Assembly (NCBI RefSeq): GCF_910596095.1
Contig: NC_056544.1
Span: forward strand, 13,811,155 to 13,875,154
DNA: 64,000 bases
Direction: 5' to 3'
Source: Thunnus maccoyii
Lineage: Eukaryota; Chordata; Actinopteri; Scombriformes; Scombridae
Under the pieces are notes generated by a model. It ran no database searches and had not been told where the DNA came from. It saw only the letters and a list, made by a program, of their open reading frames with translations. Both the position numbers and the translations under genes were made by a program. Positions 48,839-59,489 of this stretch are shown piece after piece; position 1 is the first letter of the stretch, and each line of letters opens with the position of its first letter.

Positions 48839-48844
48839 AATAAA
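48839..48844 (+). terminator. Candidate polyadenylation signal of the intact C1q gene
   Basis: AATAAA 122 bases after the stop codon. A weaker, altered repeat of the same 3' block follows at 48870-48945. No downstream GU-rich check was made beyond reading. Confidence 0.5.
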
Positions 48845-49239
48845 GCACAAAGGTTAGAGTGTAAGGAGAACAATTTTCAGTCATATGTCTCAGTATATTT
48901 ATATTGTTGTTGTTGGTGTGACTATAAAAATGGAGACTAAAATCAATGCAATCAATAATTTGAGTTAATTTTGCAGGTTTAAAAGGAATCCACATCATTA
49001 TTGTGTAAAATGAAAAATATGTATTCATTAACATTGTATTTGCCTTTGATTTTAGTACTGAAGTAACTATAAGTCTGTAAGAGTACAGTCTTGGCCTGCT
49101 CTATGTGAAAAGGGCCCTGAGATTACTTCTGTTGTGAAAATTAAATTCAATTGGATCATCTGATCAACAGTCATACAACAACAATCCCATCATAGACTCA
49201 AGTTGACTCACAGCTTATTATTTCCATTTCATTTTTATT

Positions 49240-49760
49240 TGATATGAGCTCAAACCAGGCAGGTACTTTAATAAATCCCGGGGGTAAATTTCTTAGTTAC
49301 AGTAGCAAGGGCAATAACATAGATCAAGCAACACAACAAAAATAAAAATTAGAGTAAAAATAATTATAAGCATAAATAAGATTAAAAATAGACATTAGCA
49401 ATAAAATACTCTTAAGAGCTGGTTGGCAGTGCAAATATCCAAGTTGTGGTGCATGTCTGACTGACTGCGTTGGTGGGTGGGTGAGTGACAGTGTGTGTGT
49501 GCATATGGGGGGGTGGGCGAGGTTATCCAATTCGTCCAGGGAAGAGTTATACAGTGTGATGGCAGTGATGTGCCACTTTGTGGTACACCGAGGTAGGATA
49601 AGTCTTTTGCTGAATGTGCTCCTCTGTTTGGCCAAAGTGTCGTGAAGTGGGTGAGTGGTGTTATCCATAATGGCTAGCAGTTTAGCCAGTACTCTCCCTC
49701 AGCCACCATACCCACTGGGTCCAGGCTGGCTCCCAGGACAGACCCCGCCTTTTTCAGCAA
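49240..49760 (-). mobile_element. 5'-truncated LINE (3' end of ORF2)
   Basis: On the minus strand a frame reads KKAGSVLGASLDPV and, after a shift, LAIMDNTTHPLHDTLAKQR and RLILPRCTTKW. This is the recurrent C-terminal tail of teleost non-LTR retrotransposon ORF2 proteins. It is frame-broken, has no reverse transcriptase core, and is followed by an AT-rich 3' tail. It lies just beyond the C1q array. Confidence 0.65.
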
Positions 49761-50479
49761 ACTATGATATAATTGGAATTCAAATGCAAAACATCATTTG
49801 TCATTTTCAAGTTTGTAAATGAAAAAAGTTCAGTTTACTTTCAGTGGCAATAGTAGAGTTGTGCTTGGGAATACACTGAAAATTACTTGTTGATGGAGTT
49901 TTAATTTAAATTTTGTCAGTAATGGTACGTTTTCAAGCACAAAAATGAAATAATGAAATAATTTCTGTTAATGGCACAGATGATTATTGATGAGAAACAG
50001 GAGAAAAAGGCTTCCCATGCAGGTCAGTGAAAATACTCAGAAAAAGGTAAAGGAGGCCTTTCTGTGTTGTTTGTGCCATTTAGTGCCTGTATTCATGCAA
50101 ACATTGAGCATATTAAATTTGCTCACTTTTTTGCATCAGACAACTTCATTTTTTATGACTTTTTTGACAGATAATTATTTATAATTTGATTAAATGATCT
50201 CATTGTGATACTGCCCATTCTTAACTTCCATACATTTTAGCAAGAATAAGTTGGTTTATTTTAATACACTGAAAATGTTTTAAATTCTTTAAAAACGCAG
50301 ACGTTCAAATTATTTGTTGGTACTGAAGGTTGCCTTGCATGAAATGTTTCTACTGTCTTTTGTCCCTTGGCTCTCTACAAAGTTAAAAAACAGATGTACA
50401 AAAAAAAATTACAACCCGTAACTCGTCGTAAAATGAAGATCCAAAAATTATTGAACACATTAGATACTATGTTTTAATT

Positions 50480-50733
50480 ACTGAACTTTGGACATAGTTG
50501 GTTGATTTTAGAGACCCAGGCTGGCTGCTTCCAGTCTTAATGCTAAGCTCTAGCTCCATATTTAAAGCAATAGTACAAATAGAAATATAGAGACACATTT
50601 ACTCGCTTTCTCTCTGAAGTCTCCACTGGTTGCCTGGCAACCTTGCAATGACAACAAGATCTCAGGAAGTGACGCACATTAACCCCCTGTAAAACCACAA
50701 CCACCGTCACTTTTACACATTGGTTTTTGTATC

Positions 50734-50795
<62 letters not shown>

Positions 50796-50870
50796 ACATA
50801 TAAAGAGTTCATTAGTGAGCTTTAGAGGTGTTTTGGGGCAGATTTTGTCACCTTGGGACTTGGGAGCCAG
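50480..50870. mobile_element. Degraded MITE relative carrying a TA tract
   Basis: CCAGTCTTAATGCTAAGCTC and TTAGTGAGCTTTAGAGGTGT match the two arms of the element at 3976-4622. The centre has been replaced by other sequence and by an AT microsatellite. Confidence 0.6.
50737..50790. repeat. (TA)n microsatellite
   Basis: About 27 uninterrupted TA units. Confidence 0.97.
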
Positions 50871-52039
50871 GTGAGCTGCATCCTATTTTCAGTCTCCAGG
50901 ACAAGAGAAGTGGTTGTGTTGTCATTGTATGCTTACCATGAAAATACAATGATGTGTTTTAAAATATTAGCAGGACACCATCTAAACTCAAACTTCTGTG
51001 AACGTTTGGCCATACAGGGCTGCATCCTTTCTCCTCTGCAGTTACAGATGCAAAATCCTAATCAGGCTTTACAAATAGTCATAAGAATAGGAAACACTTT
51101 CTTACTTCTACATTTTCTCACATAGTTATTCCATTCTCACGGATGGGGTTAGACTGAGTGTTTGTCAGCTGTCACACTGTTTGAGCTCATGTGGTTTGGT
51201 GGTTTAACAATAATACAGTCATAAAAGCTCCTTGAAGTATCAACAGAGAAGTTTATAAAGGTGGTTTGAGAAGAGGTGTCTGCATTGGTTGGGGTGTGGC
51301 AGTGATTTGAACAAAAATATGATCTGTTTGAACATTATCATTTCTTTCTCAGGCTGTATATCCAAAGAGCTCACAGATAGCCAGCTGTGGCCACTAAGTT
51401 AGTGTCATATGATCTTTGCTCAAATCTAATCACATGGAGCCATTGCATGCACGCCAGCCATACAAATGAAATCTATTCGTCCCTTTCCCACCATTCCCCC
51501 TCTCCTTCGTTTTCTATCAAATGCATCATTCTTACTTTGATATTATTTTTGAAAGTGTGTAAGCTTCGCCTCATGTTTAAAAGAATAATAAGGACATACC
51601 TCTGGGAGGATTACAGGACTGGGGTCGTGTCCTGTGTCATGGACACCCGAGGGAAGACAGGCTGTGACAATGTAAACCATTTATTTCTACATGGTTAAGA
51701 GGAACTAAATGTCTGTTTCAACACATCACAGATCTGAGCTGAAGTTACCGCAACACAGGAAGTGCCCTATCATCCACCCTTCCTTTCCTACTTACACTAA
51801 ATAAGCTCAACGTACCAGTGAGCTGTGGTTGATAGATTTGCATGTAATGAAAAAGCTAATTTAGACTAAGTAGGTTAAATGTTGTGGTAGATAAGCTGAA
51901 TGGAAACATATAAGCTAAATGTAATTTTCCATTACGCGCCATGTATTACATTGATTGCACTCTGCCAGGCAGCTTGTGAAATTCAAGATGAATAATGGAG
52001 GTTCTTTTCGTTTTGCAATAAGCTGAAAATTGTGCTCCA

Positions 52040-52170
52040 TTCTACATCCTGCATTCAAAATAATTCAAAGTACAGAAGTATTATCAGCAAAATGTACTAA
52101 AAGTATCAAGTATTAGTATTATAAATTACATTATTACATTGTTAATACTGACACATGAATGCTAAAGCAA
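52040..52170. repeat. Dispersed repeat relic
   Basis: CCTGCATTCAAAATAATTCA and ATCAGCAAAATGTACTAAAA match a percomorph repeat seen more fully at 57005-57330. Confidence 0.5.
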
Positions 52171-53175
52171 AGTAGTTTAGTCCAGTTAGGGGTTGGGCCC
52201 CTCCAAAGGGTCACGAGGTAAATCTGAGGAGTTGTGATATGATTGATGGGGTGTGATGGAAGAAAAAAATAAGTTCTGCTACACATATTTGCATTTATTC
52301 ATTAATTTTGCTCTTTACTCTACCTTTTTTTTGGGAAATAATGACAAATTTTGCCTCTTTGGGTAGAGAATGGTTATTTAAATGAAACCATCTGAGAAAA
52401 TTACTCTTTGGTGGAACTGCTTACAACTCATAGACATCTGAAATGGGTCACAAGTGGTCACAAGTTAAAAGTTTGGGAACCACTAGTTAAATCTATTTAA
52501 TCCGCATTAATAAATGCATTTACCTACAATTTAAATTTTTTTACTGTGATTGTTTTTAGATTTTCTTACATTTTTCACAGGTCAATCTCTTCTGGAGCTG
52601 AAGAAATCTAGCTTCAACAAGAAAAATGAAGATGTCAGCAACTGGGAGTTTAATACAATACAGAAGAAAAATTGAGCAATAATGAAGTTGCCAATAACTG
52701 TTTCTTAATTTGAAGAATCTCCAGTGACACAGAGCTATGTCCTATGAATCAGTGCAAAGTGTTTTGGAATTTTAGCCTCGATTACTATGCACTGACAGTT
52801 GCAGCCACTGCAGGTAGTCATTGTGAAAACAAAGTAGTCGTTGCTAGAGTCAGTGAAGCGACCCTTTCTCTACTTAGAAGCTGAATGGCGTGAGCGTGTC
52901 CTGAGATTGGATTTGGTAATCTGACCTTGAATCTCTGTGGTTAGAGGGACACTTGAGGCAGCAGGCTCATTGGCCAGCGTGAGGAACGGCTTACCAAATG
53001 CCAGTCTACAGTATGTATGGCTGATTGAACTTGGCTGCAGACACAAAAAGCCCTCTCTGTCCTCCACTCCACGGCCTAGAAAACATGCGGCGGGAAGAGG
53101 GAAACAGCTCTCCCCAGCTAAACACACTTACTGGAAACCCTACCCACTACCCAAACAACTGGACTGAGATGTTAT

Positions 53176-53181
53176 TTTATT
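53176..53181 (-). terminator. Candidate polyadenylation signal for rap2b
   Basis: AATAAA on the minus strand, 1.9 kb after the rap2b stop codon. I noticed no other canonical AATAAA between it and the CDS on that strand, so a roughly 1.9-kb 3' UTR is possible. Unproven. Confidence 0.3.
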
Positions 53182-55104
53182 CACCCAGGCCACGATCGCT
53201 TACCTAATAATACAAAATAGGTGCTGCTCGATAACAACTGAAGGTTATTCATCCTCATATGATGAACACTTAACATCAAATGCCTGTAATTACTTTTAAT
53301 TTTAATAAACAAATGTCAAGTGTGGCATCTAGGGCCACATGATATCTGACTTTTAAGAAAAGTTAGAGCCTGGCGGAGTGAAAGAACAAACTCTTTAGGG
53401 CTGTCATTTTCTTAAATAATTGATTTAATCACTTAGTCTGTGTAATACTGAAAAATATCTATCACATAAGTGCCCAGGGCCCATCTTGTTTTATCCAAAC
53501 AGCAGTCCAAAACTTGTCAAGACAGGATTGTCAACTCATTACACTCCATTTCTAGAATCAGTCAACTCAGTGGAGTGGGCGGATTCAAAGATATCCCATT
53601 TATGATGACATAAAACAGGGAAAAGTAGCAACTCCTCACATTTGAGAAGCTGAAACCAGAGAATGTTTGAAGTTTTTGTGTCATAAACTGACTTAAATGA
53701 TGAAAATATTATCCCATTTTGTTCTCAATTACTTTTTCTGCTGATCCACTAATTGACTACTCAGCTAATTGTTTCAGCGCTTGAAGTGTTTACAGTGGTA
53801 ATGATCCATTTCAAAGCACCCCTGAAGGAAAATATGTTTTCAGAGAGACAAGCACAGCACACAGCGTTACATAAAATGTGTTTTGTATTACAAGTCTTTC
53901 AAACGGACAGGTGGATGGCAGATGATTTTGTCCAAAGGGAGAATTACAATTACGGTAAGTCAAAAAAATGTCACATTTTTAGAAAAAGAAAAATAACAAA
54001 CTAGATAATACAGACAGACATGGCTTGCCATTCAGCGAATGTTAAAGTTATTCTGTTGTTCTTGGTGGACTATAGTACCTCGAGAAACGGCTTGATTCCG
54101 ACCCCGACAGCAAGAGCATGTCAGTTTACAAGCTGAGCTTCCTGACAGTAAAATAGGTAGAGGCTCTTTTTCACTCTAACACCAAATTAAACTAGAATGT
54201 ATACTGAAAACTGCTTAAAAAGTTCTGATTGCCATCAAAACGCACTGCAGAGGAAGTAGGGCTCATCAGTTGGCACAGTCACAGGAGTTTTCTTAGGAAG
54301 GCACTTGACATGGGGTCATGGCGTTCCCCCATGCAGCGACAGCAATGCACTAAGGTCCTCGTTTGTGCACACTGAGGAGGGACACCGTCAGCTAAGTGCA
54401 AGTTCCATTATAAATCCACTTTCACCACACCGGAGAGGGGAAAAAAACAAAAATACATAGGCAACTCCACCAGTTGACAGCTTCAAACACAGTATCTTAG
54501 CAGGTGGGGTTTACGCCTCTTGGAGAAATAAATCACGGGAATCGGGATTGGAGTAACCTGTGCAAGGCTTGAGTGGTGACTGACAAGTTCACAAGAGACT
54601 TTTTCAGACCTCCTGCTCTTTCATATCAGCCAAAAAACAAGATCCTAAAAGTGTCCAATCCCAACTCTGCCTGGGGATTAGACATAAACAACCCCCAAAA
54701 CCAGCACCACCACTAACACCAAGCCCAGAAGATGTAACAGTACAACTCAACAAATAAAACCATTACACTTTTCCATGAGCAAAAAAGAGAAATAAACAAG
54801 AAAACACGTGTCTCTTAGGTTTTACAATAAGACATTCCCATTGAGGCACATTTCCAGAGAAGTGTCATATACAAAGCTATAAAAAAATCCCAAAACATTC
54901 AAGTACTTTGTCATGTAAACACTTTTCCAGACTATTATACATAATCGATTGTTGTCGTCGTTGATTTTTGTTTGTGTGCAACAGTAAGACAACAGTGTGA
55001 GGAGAAAGAGAGAGAGAATACTTTTGCAAAGGAAAAAAAAAGCCTGCAGGGACAAGTCAGAAGCTCTGCCCAGATGCATGACTGTTTTTGTGATTTTTTT
55101 TTTT
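53182..55104 (-). other. Probable rap2b 3' UTR
   Basis: Follows the rap2b stop codon without another recognisable gene. I see no high-copy repeat motifs between about 54000 and 55100, which is compatible with a UTR. Extent is inferred only from the poly(A) signal. Confidence 0.35.
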
Positions 55105-55653
55105 TTAGAGCAGGACACATGAACAGCACTGGTCTCCACCACTGGGGACAGTTGAGTAGTTCATCTGTCTGACTATTTCTGCGAACAGTTCGTCGACTGA
55201 TCCTTTATTTTTGGCTGAAGTTTCCATAAAGGGGCAGTTCCAGTCCTGGGCCAGCGCCTTGCCTTCCCCGGAAGACACCTCTCTCTCCCCCTCCAGGTCC
55301 ACCTTGTTCCCCACCAGGATCATGGGCACCCTCTCGTATCTCTTCACCCGGATGATCTGGTCTCTCATGGGCTTGATGTCCTGGAAGCTCTGCTGGTTGA
55401 CCAGGCTGTAGACCAGGATGAAGCCCTGCCCGTTCTTGATGTACAGGTCTCGCATGGAGGCGAACTGCTCGGTCCCCGCCGTGTCCAGGATCTCCAGCAC
55501 CGACGGGGACGAGTCCACCTCGATCTCCTTCCTGTAGAAATCCTCTATCGTAGGGTCGTACTTCTCGATGAAGGAGCCCGTCACGAACTGGACCGTCAAC
55601 GCGGATTTGCCGACTCCGCCCGATCCCAAAACAACCACTTTGTACTCCCTCAT
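55105..55653 (-). CDS. rap2b: Ras-related GTPase Rap2b
   Basis: A single-exon gene of 182 codons (human Rap2B has 183). The P-loop is GSGGVGKS at 10-17, the effector loop YDPTIEDFY at 32-40 with Phe39 (Rap2-type; Rap1 has Ser39), DTAGTEQF at 57-64 with Thr61 as in Rap proteins, NKVD at 116-119 and ETSAK at 144-148. The tail ends CCSCVLL: a CAAX box whose final Leu predicts geranylgeranylation, plus Cys176 and Cys177 as likely palmitoylation sites, for plasma-membrane or endosomal anchoring. Nearly all of the GTPase core equals mammalian Rap2B, and the C-terminal hypervariable part differs. It signals to kinases such as TNIK and MINK in cell adhesion and cytoskeletal control (family knowledge). 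GC content is far above the flanks. Confidence 0.97.
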   Translation of the reverse strand: MREYKVVVLGSGGVGKSALTVQFVTGSFIEKYDPTIEDFYRKEIEVDSSPSVLEILDTAGTEQFASMRDLYIKNGQGFILVYSLVNQQSFQDIKPMRDQIIRVKRYERVPMILVGNKVDLEGEREVSSGEGKALAQDWNCPFMETSAKNKGSVDELFAEIVRQMNYSTVPSGGDQCCSCVLL

Positions 55654-56050
55654 GGCTGGGGGTTAAAAAAAAAAAAGCAGACACCTCCTTTTTCCGCGAC
55701 GAAGCCTCCTCTCTCCCACCCGCTGACCAGCCCCGATGTTTTCAAACCCGAGCAGGCTGGGAAGGCTGCGCTCTCGCTCGGATCGCAGTCAAACCCCACG
55801 CCGGCAAAAAGCCTCCAAGCCCGCTGTCAGACGGCCGCGGATTGCAGATCCGAGGAGAATGACTGCTCCTGGACATTCAACGTCGCACATTAAAGCACAT
55901 TTTGATTGCACTGTATTGTGCAACGGTGCTGGGAAGCGTGATCGCTTCTCCTCTCTTGCATGGCGTTTCCTGCCCACATCCTCAGCGCGTCAAAAGCAGA
56001 GGCTCAGTTCCGTTTTCTTAAAGGAGCCGTCACCCGAAAAACCCCTCCAT
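55654..56050 (-). promoter_or_regulatory. CpG-rich rap2b 5' flank
   Basis: GC-rich sequence with frequent CG dinucleotides, in contrast to the surrounding AT-rich DNA. It probably contains the promoter and 5' UTR of rap2b. A TTTTTTTTTTTTAACCCCCAG stretch ends two bases before the ATG on the gene's strand and resembles a splice acceptor. Confidence 0.6.
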
Positions 56051-56062
56051 GAGAGAGGGAGG

Positions 56063-56099
<37 letters not shown>

Positions 56100-56131
56100 A
56101 GAAAGAGAGAGAAAGAGAGAGGGAGAGAGAG
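56051..56131. repeat. (GA)n-rich microsatellite
   Basis: GAGA and GGGA runs interrupted by AAAG units, about 400 bases upstream of the rap2b start. Confidence 0.95.
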
Positions 56132-59100
56132 ACGGTCAGATGAGCATACAGATAACTGCAGGCGTGTGCATGTCTGTGGCCCAGTCTGCATGACCTCTGT
56201 CCTCCTTACATGTACAATGTGAACATTTGCCCTTTCTTGCCCCTTTCTTTCACAATGTTTGGTACATTTCATTTCATTCTCTTCCTTTTAAAACTGAAAC
56301 TTGTAAACAGCTCAGGTTCACTTTGATCAGAGGTTTTCAAAGTAGGAGGAGGGCCTCCCCAGAGGGCTAAAACGGTTTCATGGGTGGCTCAGTGAATGGA
56401 AGTGAAAAAGTATTACATTAGTTATTACATTAGTTGTCAAAAGAAGATCACAGAGAATAGCCTGAATGTTAAAGAGATAGTTCAGAGATACAGTGGTTTC
56501 TTTATTGTTTTTACCACTTTCCTAGTCAGAGTCAGAAACGAATAAATGCTTTCAGACAGACCTTTTTTATGTATTTGGTACAGTCTGAAGTATGTCACAA
56601 TATCAGGCTATCTTGACTCAATTGTTGAGTGTCTTTGGGATCAAATAACATAATCAATGATCCCATAGGCATCCAGGAATTGAGCTCACAGTCTCAGACG
56701 TTGAAAACCCTTGAATTAGAATATATTTTGCAACTTTTTTATTGTAAATTTCTTTTTTATATTATTTAAGATTAATTTTGTGTATATTTTGACTGTTATG
56801 CATCACAAGACCAAGACAAATTCATTGCAACCTACATGGCGATACACCTGTTTCTAATTCTGACATGTTCACAGTCACTGATCTCAGCAAGAAGCCACCC
56901 ACTGCCCCTGTAATCATGATTATACTGCACATAAGTACGCATGCTAATGAGCTCGTTCATTCATTTACATATGTCAGTTTACTTATTTTCCCCACGTGGG
57001 CCAGAGCTGGATAAGTATTAAAATCCTTTGCTCAAGTAGCGATTCTGCAATGTTAAAATACTTTATTACAAGTAAAAGTCACTTAAGTATCACTAGCAAA
57101 ATGTAAAAGTACTCATAATGCAGAAAAATGGACCTGTGAGTACTATAAGCCTGTTGTATGGTTGTATCATTATTACTGATGCATTAATGTATATATTTTA
57201 TATGAGTAGCATTTTGCTGTTGCAGTTGGTTCAGGTGGAGCTAATTTTAAGTATTTTATATACTATTGGGTAGTTTAATCTATAATAATGCATCATATCT
57301 TGTAAGATAATTGTGTGTTTGTTGACCCTTGTGTATAAAATCTTAATCTATTAAGTAAAGTTGTCAAAAAAAATGTATAAATGTCATGGAACACCTGTCT
57401 GTTTTCTCTTGAACTACTCATCAGTGAATACTAATGTTAGTCTGGCCTGATCTATACCAACACCTTGTTTATCCCACTTGTATTTCACACAACAACTGAA
57501 GTTGATTCAAATATGTAGCCAAGTTGGTTAAGATATGCTTGTTGCTGAGCCTCATAACACAGAGTGGTTATATTGGTTATCTCAGCTCAACCCAAGTGTG
57601 TTTCTAAGCAGTAGCTACGTTGCTGCAAAGATACTGAAGTTTGTTGCCAAGCTGTACTAAAATCTGGGGCATGATAGGTGATTTCCAGGCAATAATGTTT
57701 ACTCGTACAAGTATTACATGTTGTTTTCAGGGATTTCACTGTGATTAACCCTGAGAGGAGAACAAAGGCCAGCCTGGGGAAAGTAATACCTAAGAAACAA
57801 GACAAACAAGCTCAGAATGAATCCTCGTCACCACTCCTCTACAGAACTTGATGTCTCTTCATAAAGGGAAGTTTTGTGTCCTTCTTGTGCAAAATGATTT
57901 TCTCTGCCATTCAGTTGTTTCATTTTCTTTTCCTCTCACTCTGTGCTTGGTTTTCATTCTTGTTTCTTTCTCACTCAGTGAGCTGTGAGCCTGGTAGCCA
58001 ACCCTCTGCCAATTATTATTAACAGAGGACATTTGAAGGCATTACAAACTGTTATTATGCAATCTGCTTATTTGTGCTTTTATATTTTTTTAAACCTTAG
58101 TTTGCAAAGCAGTAGTCTTGAGTAGTTAGAGTCAAGACTAAGTTTTGCTGGCAGCTCAGGATGTTATTACTAACAGGTTTACATTTGCTTCCTGTTAAAG
58201 GGCATGAACCTTAAGAATGATTTTTTCTAACACGGATACTTGAATATACTCGGCATATTTGAAAGCCTTTTAATAAATGTTCAGCTCCATAAAGCTGTCT
58301 CATCCTCTTTTGTGTTAGATGTTAAAGGTTATGTGTTTTTAAATGCAAAACTCAGCTGATCTCATTACTGGACCATTAAGATTGAAGACACATTGTTATT
58401 TACAGTGTATGTCTGCAATTTATAGTTGTTTTTATTGATATGAATAAGAAGAAAACTTTTTAGTTGTTTACTGTAGCATTTACAGTAAGAAACTGTTCAT
58501 GTAGATTACAATAGCAACTCTCTAAAAATACAATATATTACTGCAGGCCTAGCTACAGTATCAAACTGTAAACCTCACATCCTACAGCAGAATAGTGTAA
58601 TAATTTTTACTGTAATTAAATTACAATAGTGAAACTGTAAAAAAAACAAAAAGTAACAATCCCAGAAATACCTGATGTGTCTTTGCCTGCAGTTGTAGAT
58701 CAAAGTATGTTGAAAATGTTCCAAGTTTTTTCATATTCTAATCAGGGATGTCTGATAAATCACTGGGATATACAGAAAAAAAAGCATTATATTGATTTAA
58801 TTTGGCATAGTGGGTGTAATTTTCCAGATGTCAACAGTGAAATGTAGCAATCTTCAGTTTAGACAAAATCTTATTAGAGCTGTGTGAGCTTCAAAACATA
58901 TTTAGTGATTAAAAAGATCAGCAGTCTGTAATTATCATCATTCACTTCCTCCATTTGTGGTTATGAGATGACACAGTTTGGTCTGTGACTTTCATCTGAC
59001 ATTCACTTTCACGTTTTATATTTGTCACAAGTTTAGTTTTTCTTCACCATCTAATGATCATAAAAAATAAAACCACAGAGAAAGTGTAAAGATTTAGTCT

Positions 59101-59480
59101 TTGTGTTGTATTAAAAAGACATATCAATCAATTTGGGAGTAAAAGCAGGCCAATTGTTTTGCTCATTGTAAGAATTAGGTGCCTATTCTTGACTAACATG
59201 TTACGTACATTACAATGGGAGGCTTGTCGGGAGCTCACATGGGCTTCTTTTAGCAGCAATATTATCAGTTTTCACACAATCTCGTTAAAACTGCCTTGAG
59301 CACAATAAATGTAATGTTCCACATCTGTCATACGTCAGTCTCTATGGAGCTGCTCCAGAATTAATGTCTTGATGACACTGTGCCCTCAAGGTGAAGTCCT
59401 ACATTATCTCCTCCATATAAAAATGAAATAAGACTTGATTTTACATTCAGTAAACAGAAAAGCAGTGACCACATAACTGT
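56132..59480. other. Intergenic region upstream of rap2b
   Basis: AT-rich, with a dispersed repeat at 57005-57330. No open frame resembles a known protein. Confidence 0.7.
57005..57330. repeat. Dispersed percomorph repeat
   Basis: ACAAGTAAAAGTCACTTAAG, TGCATTAATGTATATATTTT and TGGGTAGTTTAATCTATAAT are typical parts of a high-copy percomorph repeat. Related relics lie at 11850-11942 and 52040-52170. Confidence 0.65.
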
Positions 59481-59489
59481 TGCATGAGC

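Larger units (their letters stand above)
49770..53150. other. Intergenic region between the C1q array and rap2b
   Basis: AT-rich sequence with a degraded MITE relative (50480-50870), a TA tract and a repeat relic at 52040-52170. Open frames here match nothing I know. Confidence 0.7.

Noticed and set aside
55205-55684. 159-residue minus-strand frame overlapping rap2b
   Set aside because: Alternative frame of the GC-rich rap2b CDS. The Rap2 protein is in the other frame with all its motifs.
55736-56143. 135-residue plus-strand open frame upstream of rap2b
   Set aside because: It ends in a translated GA microsatellite and otherwise reads CpG-rich 5' flank on the wrong strand.
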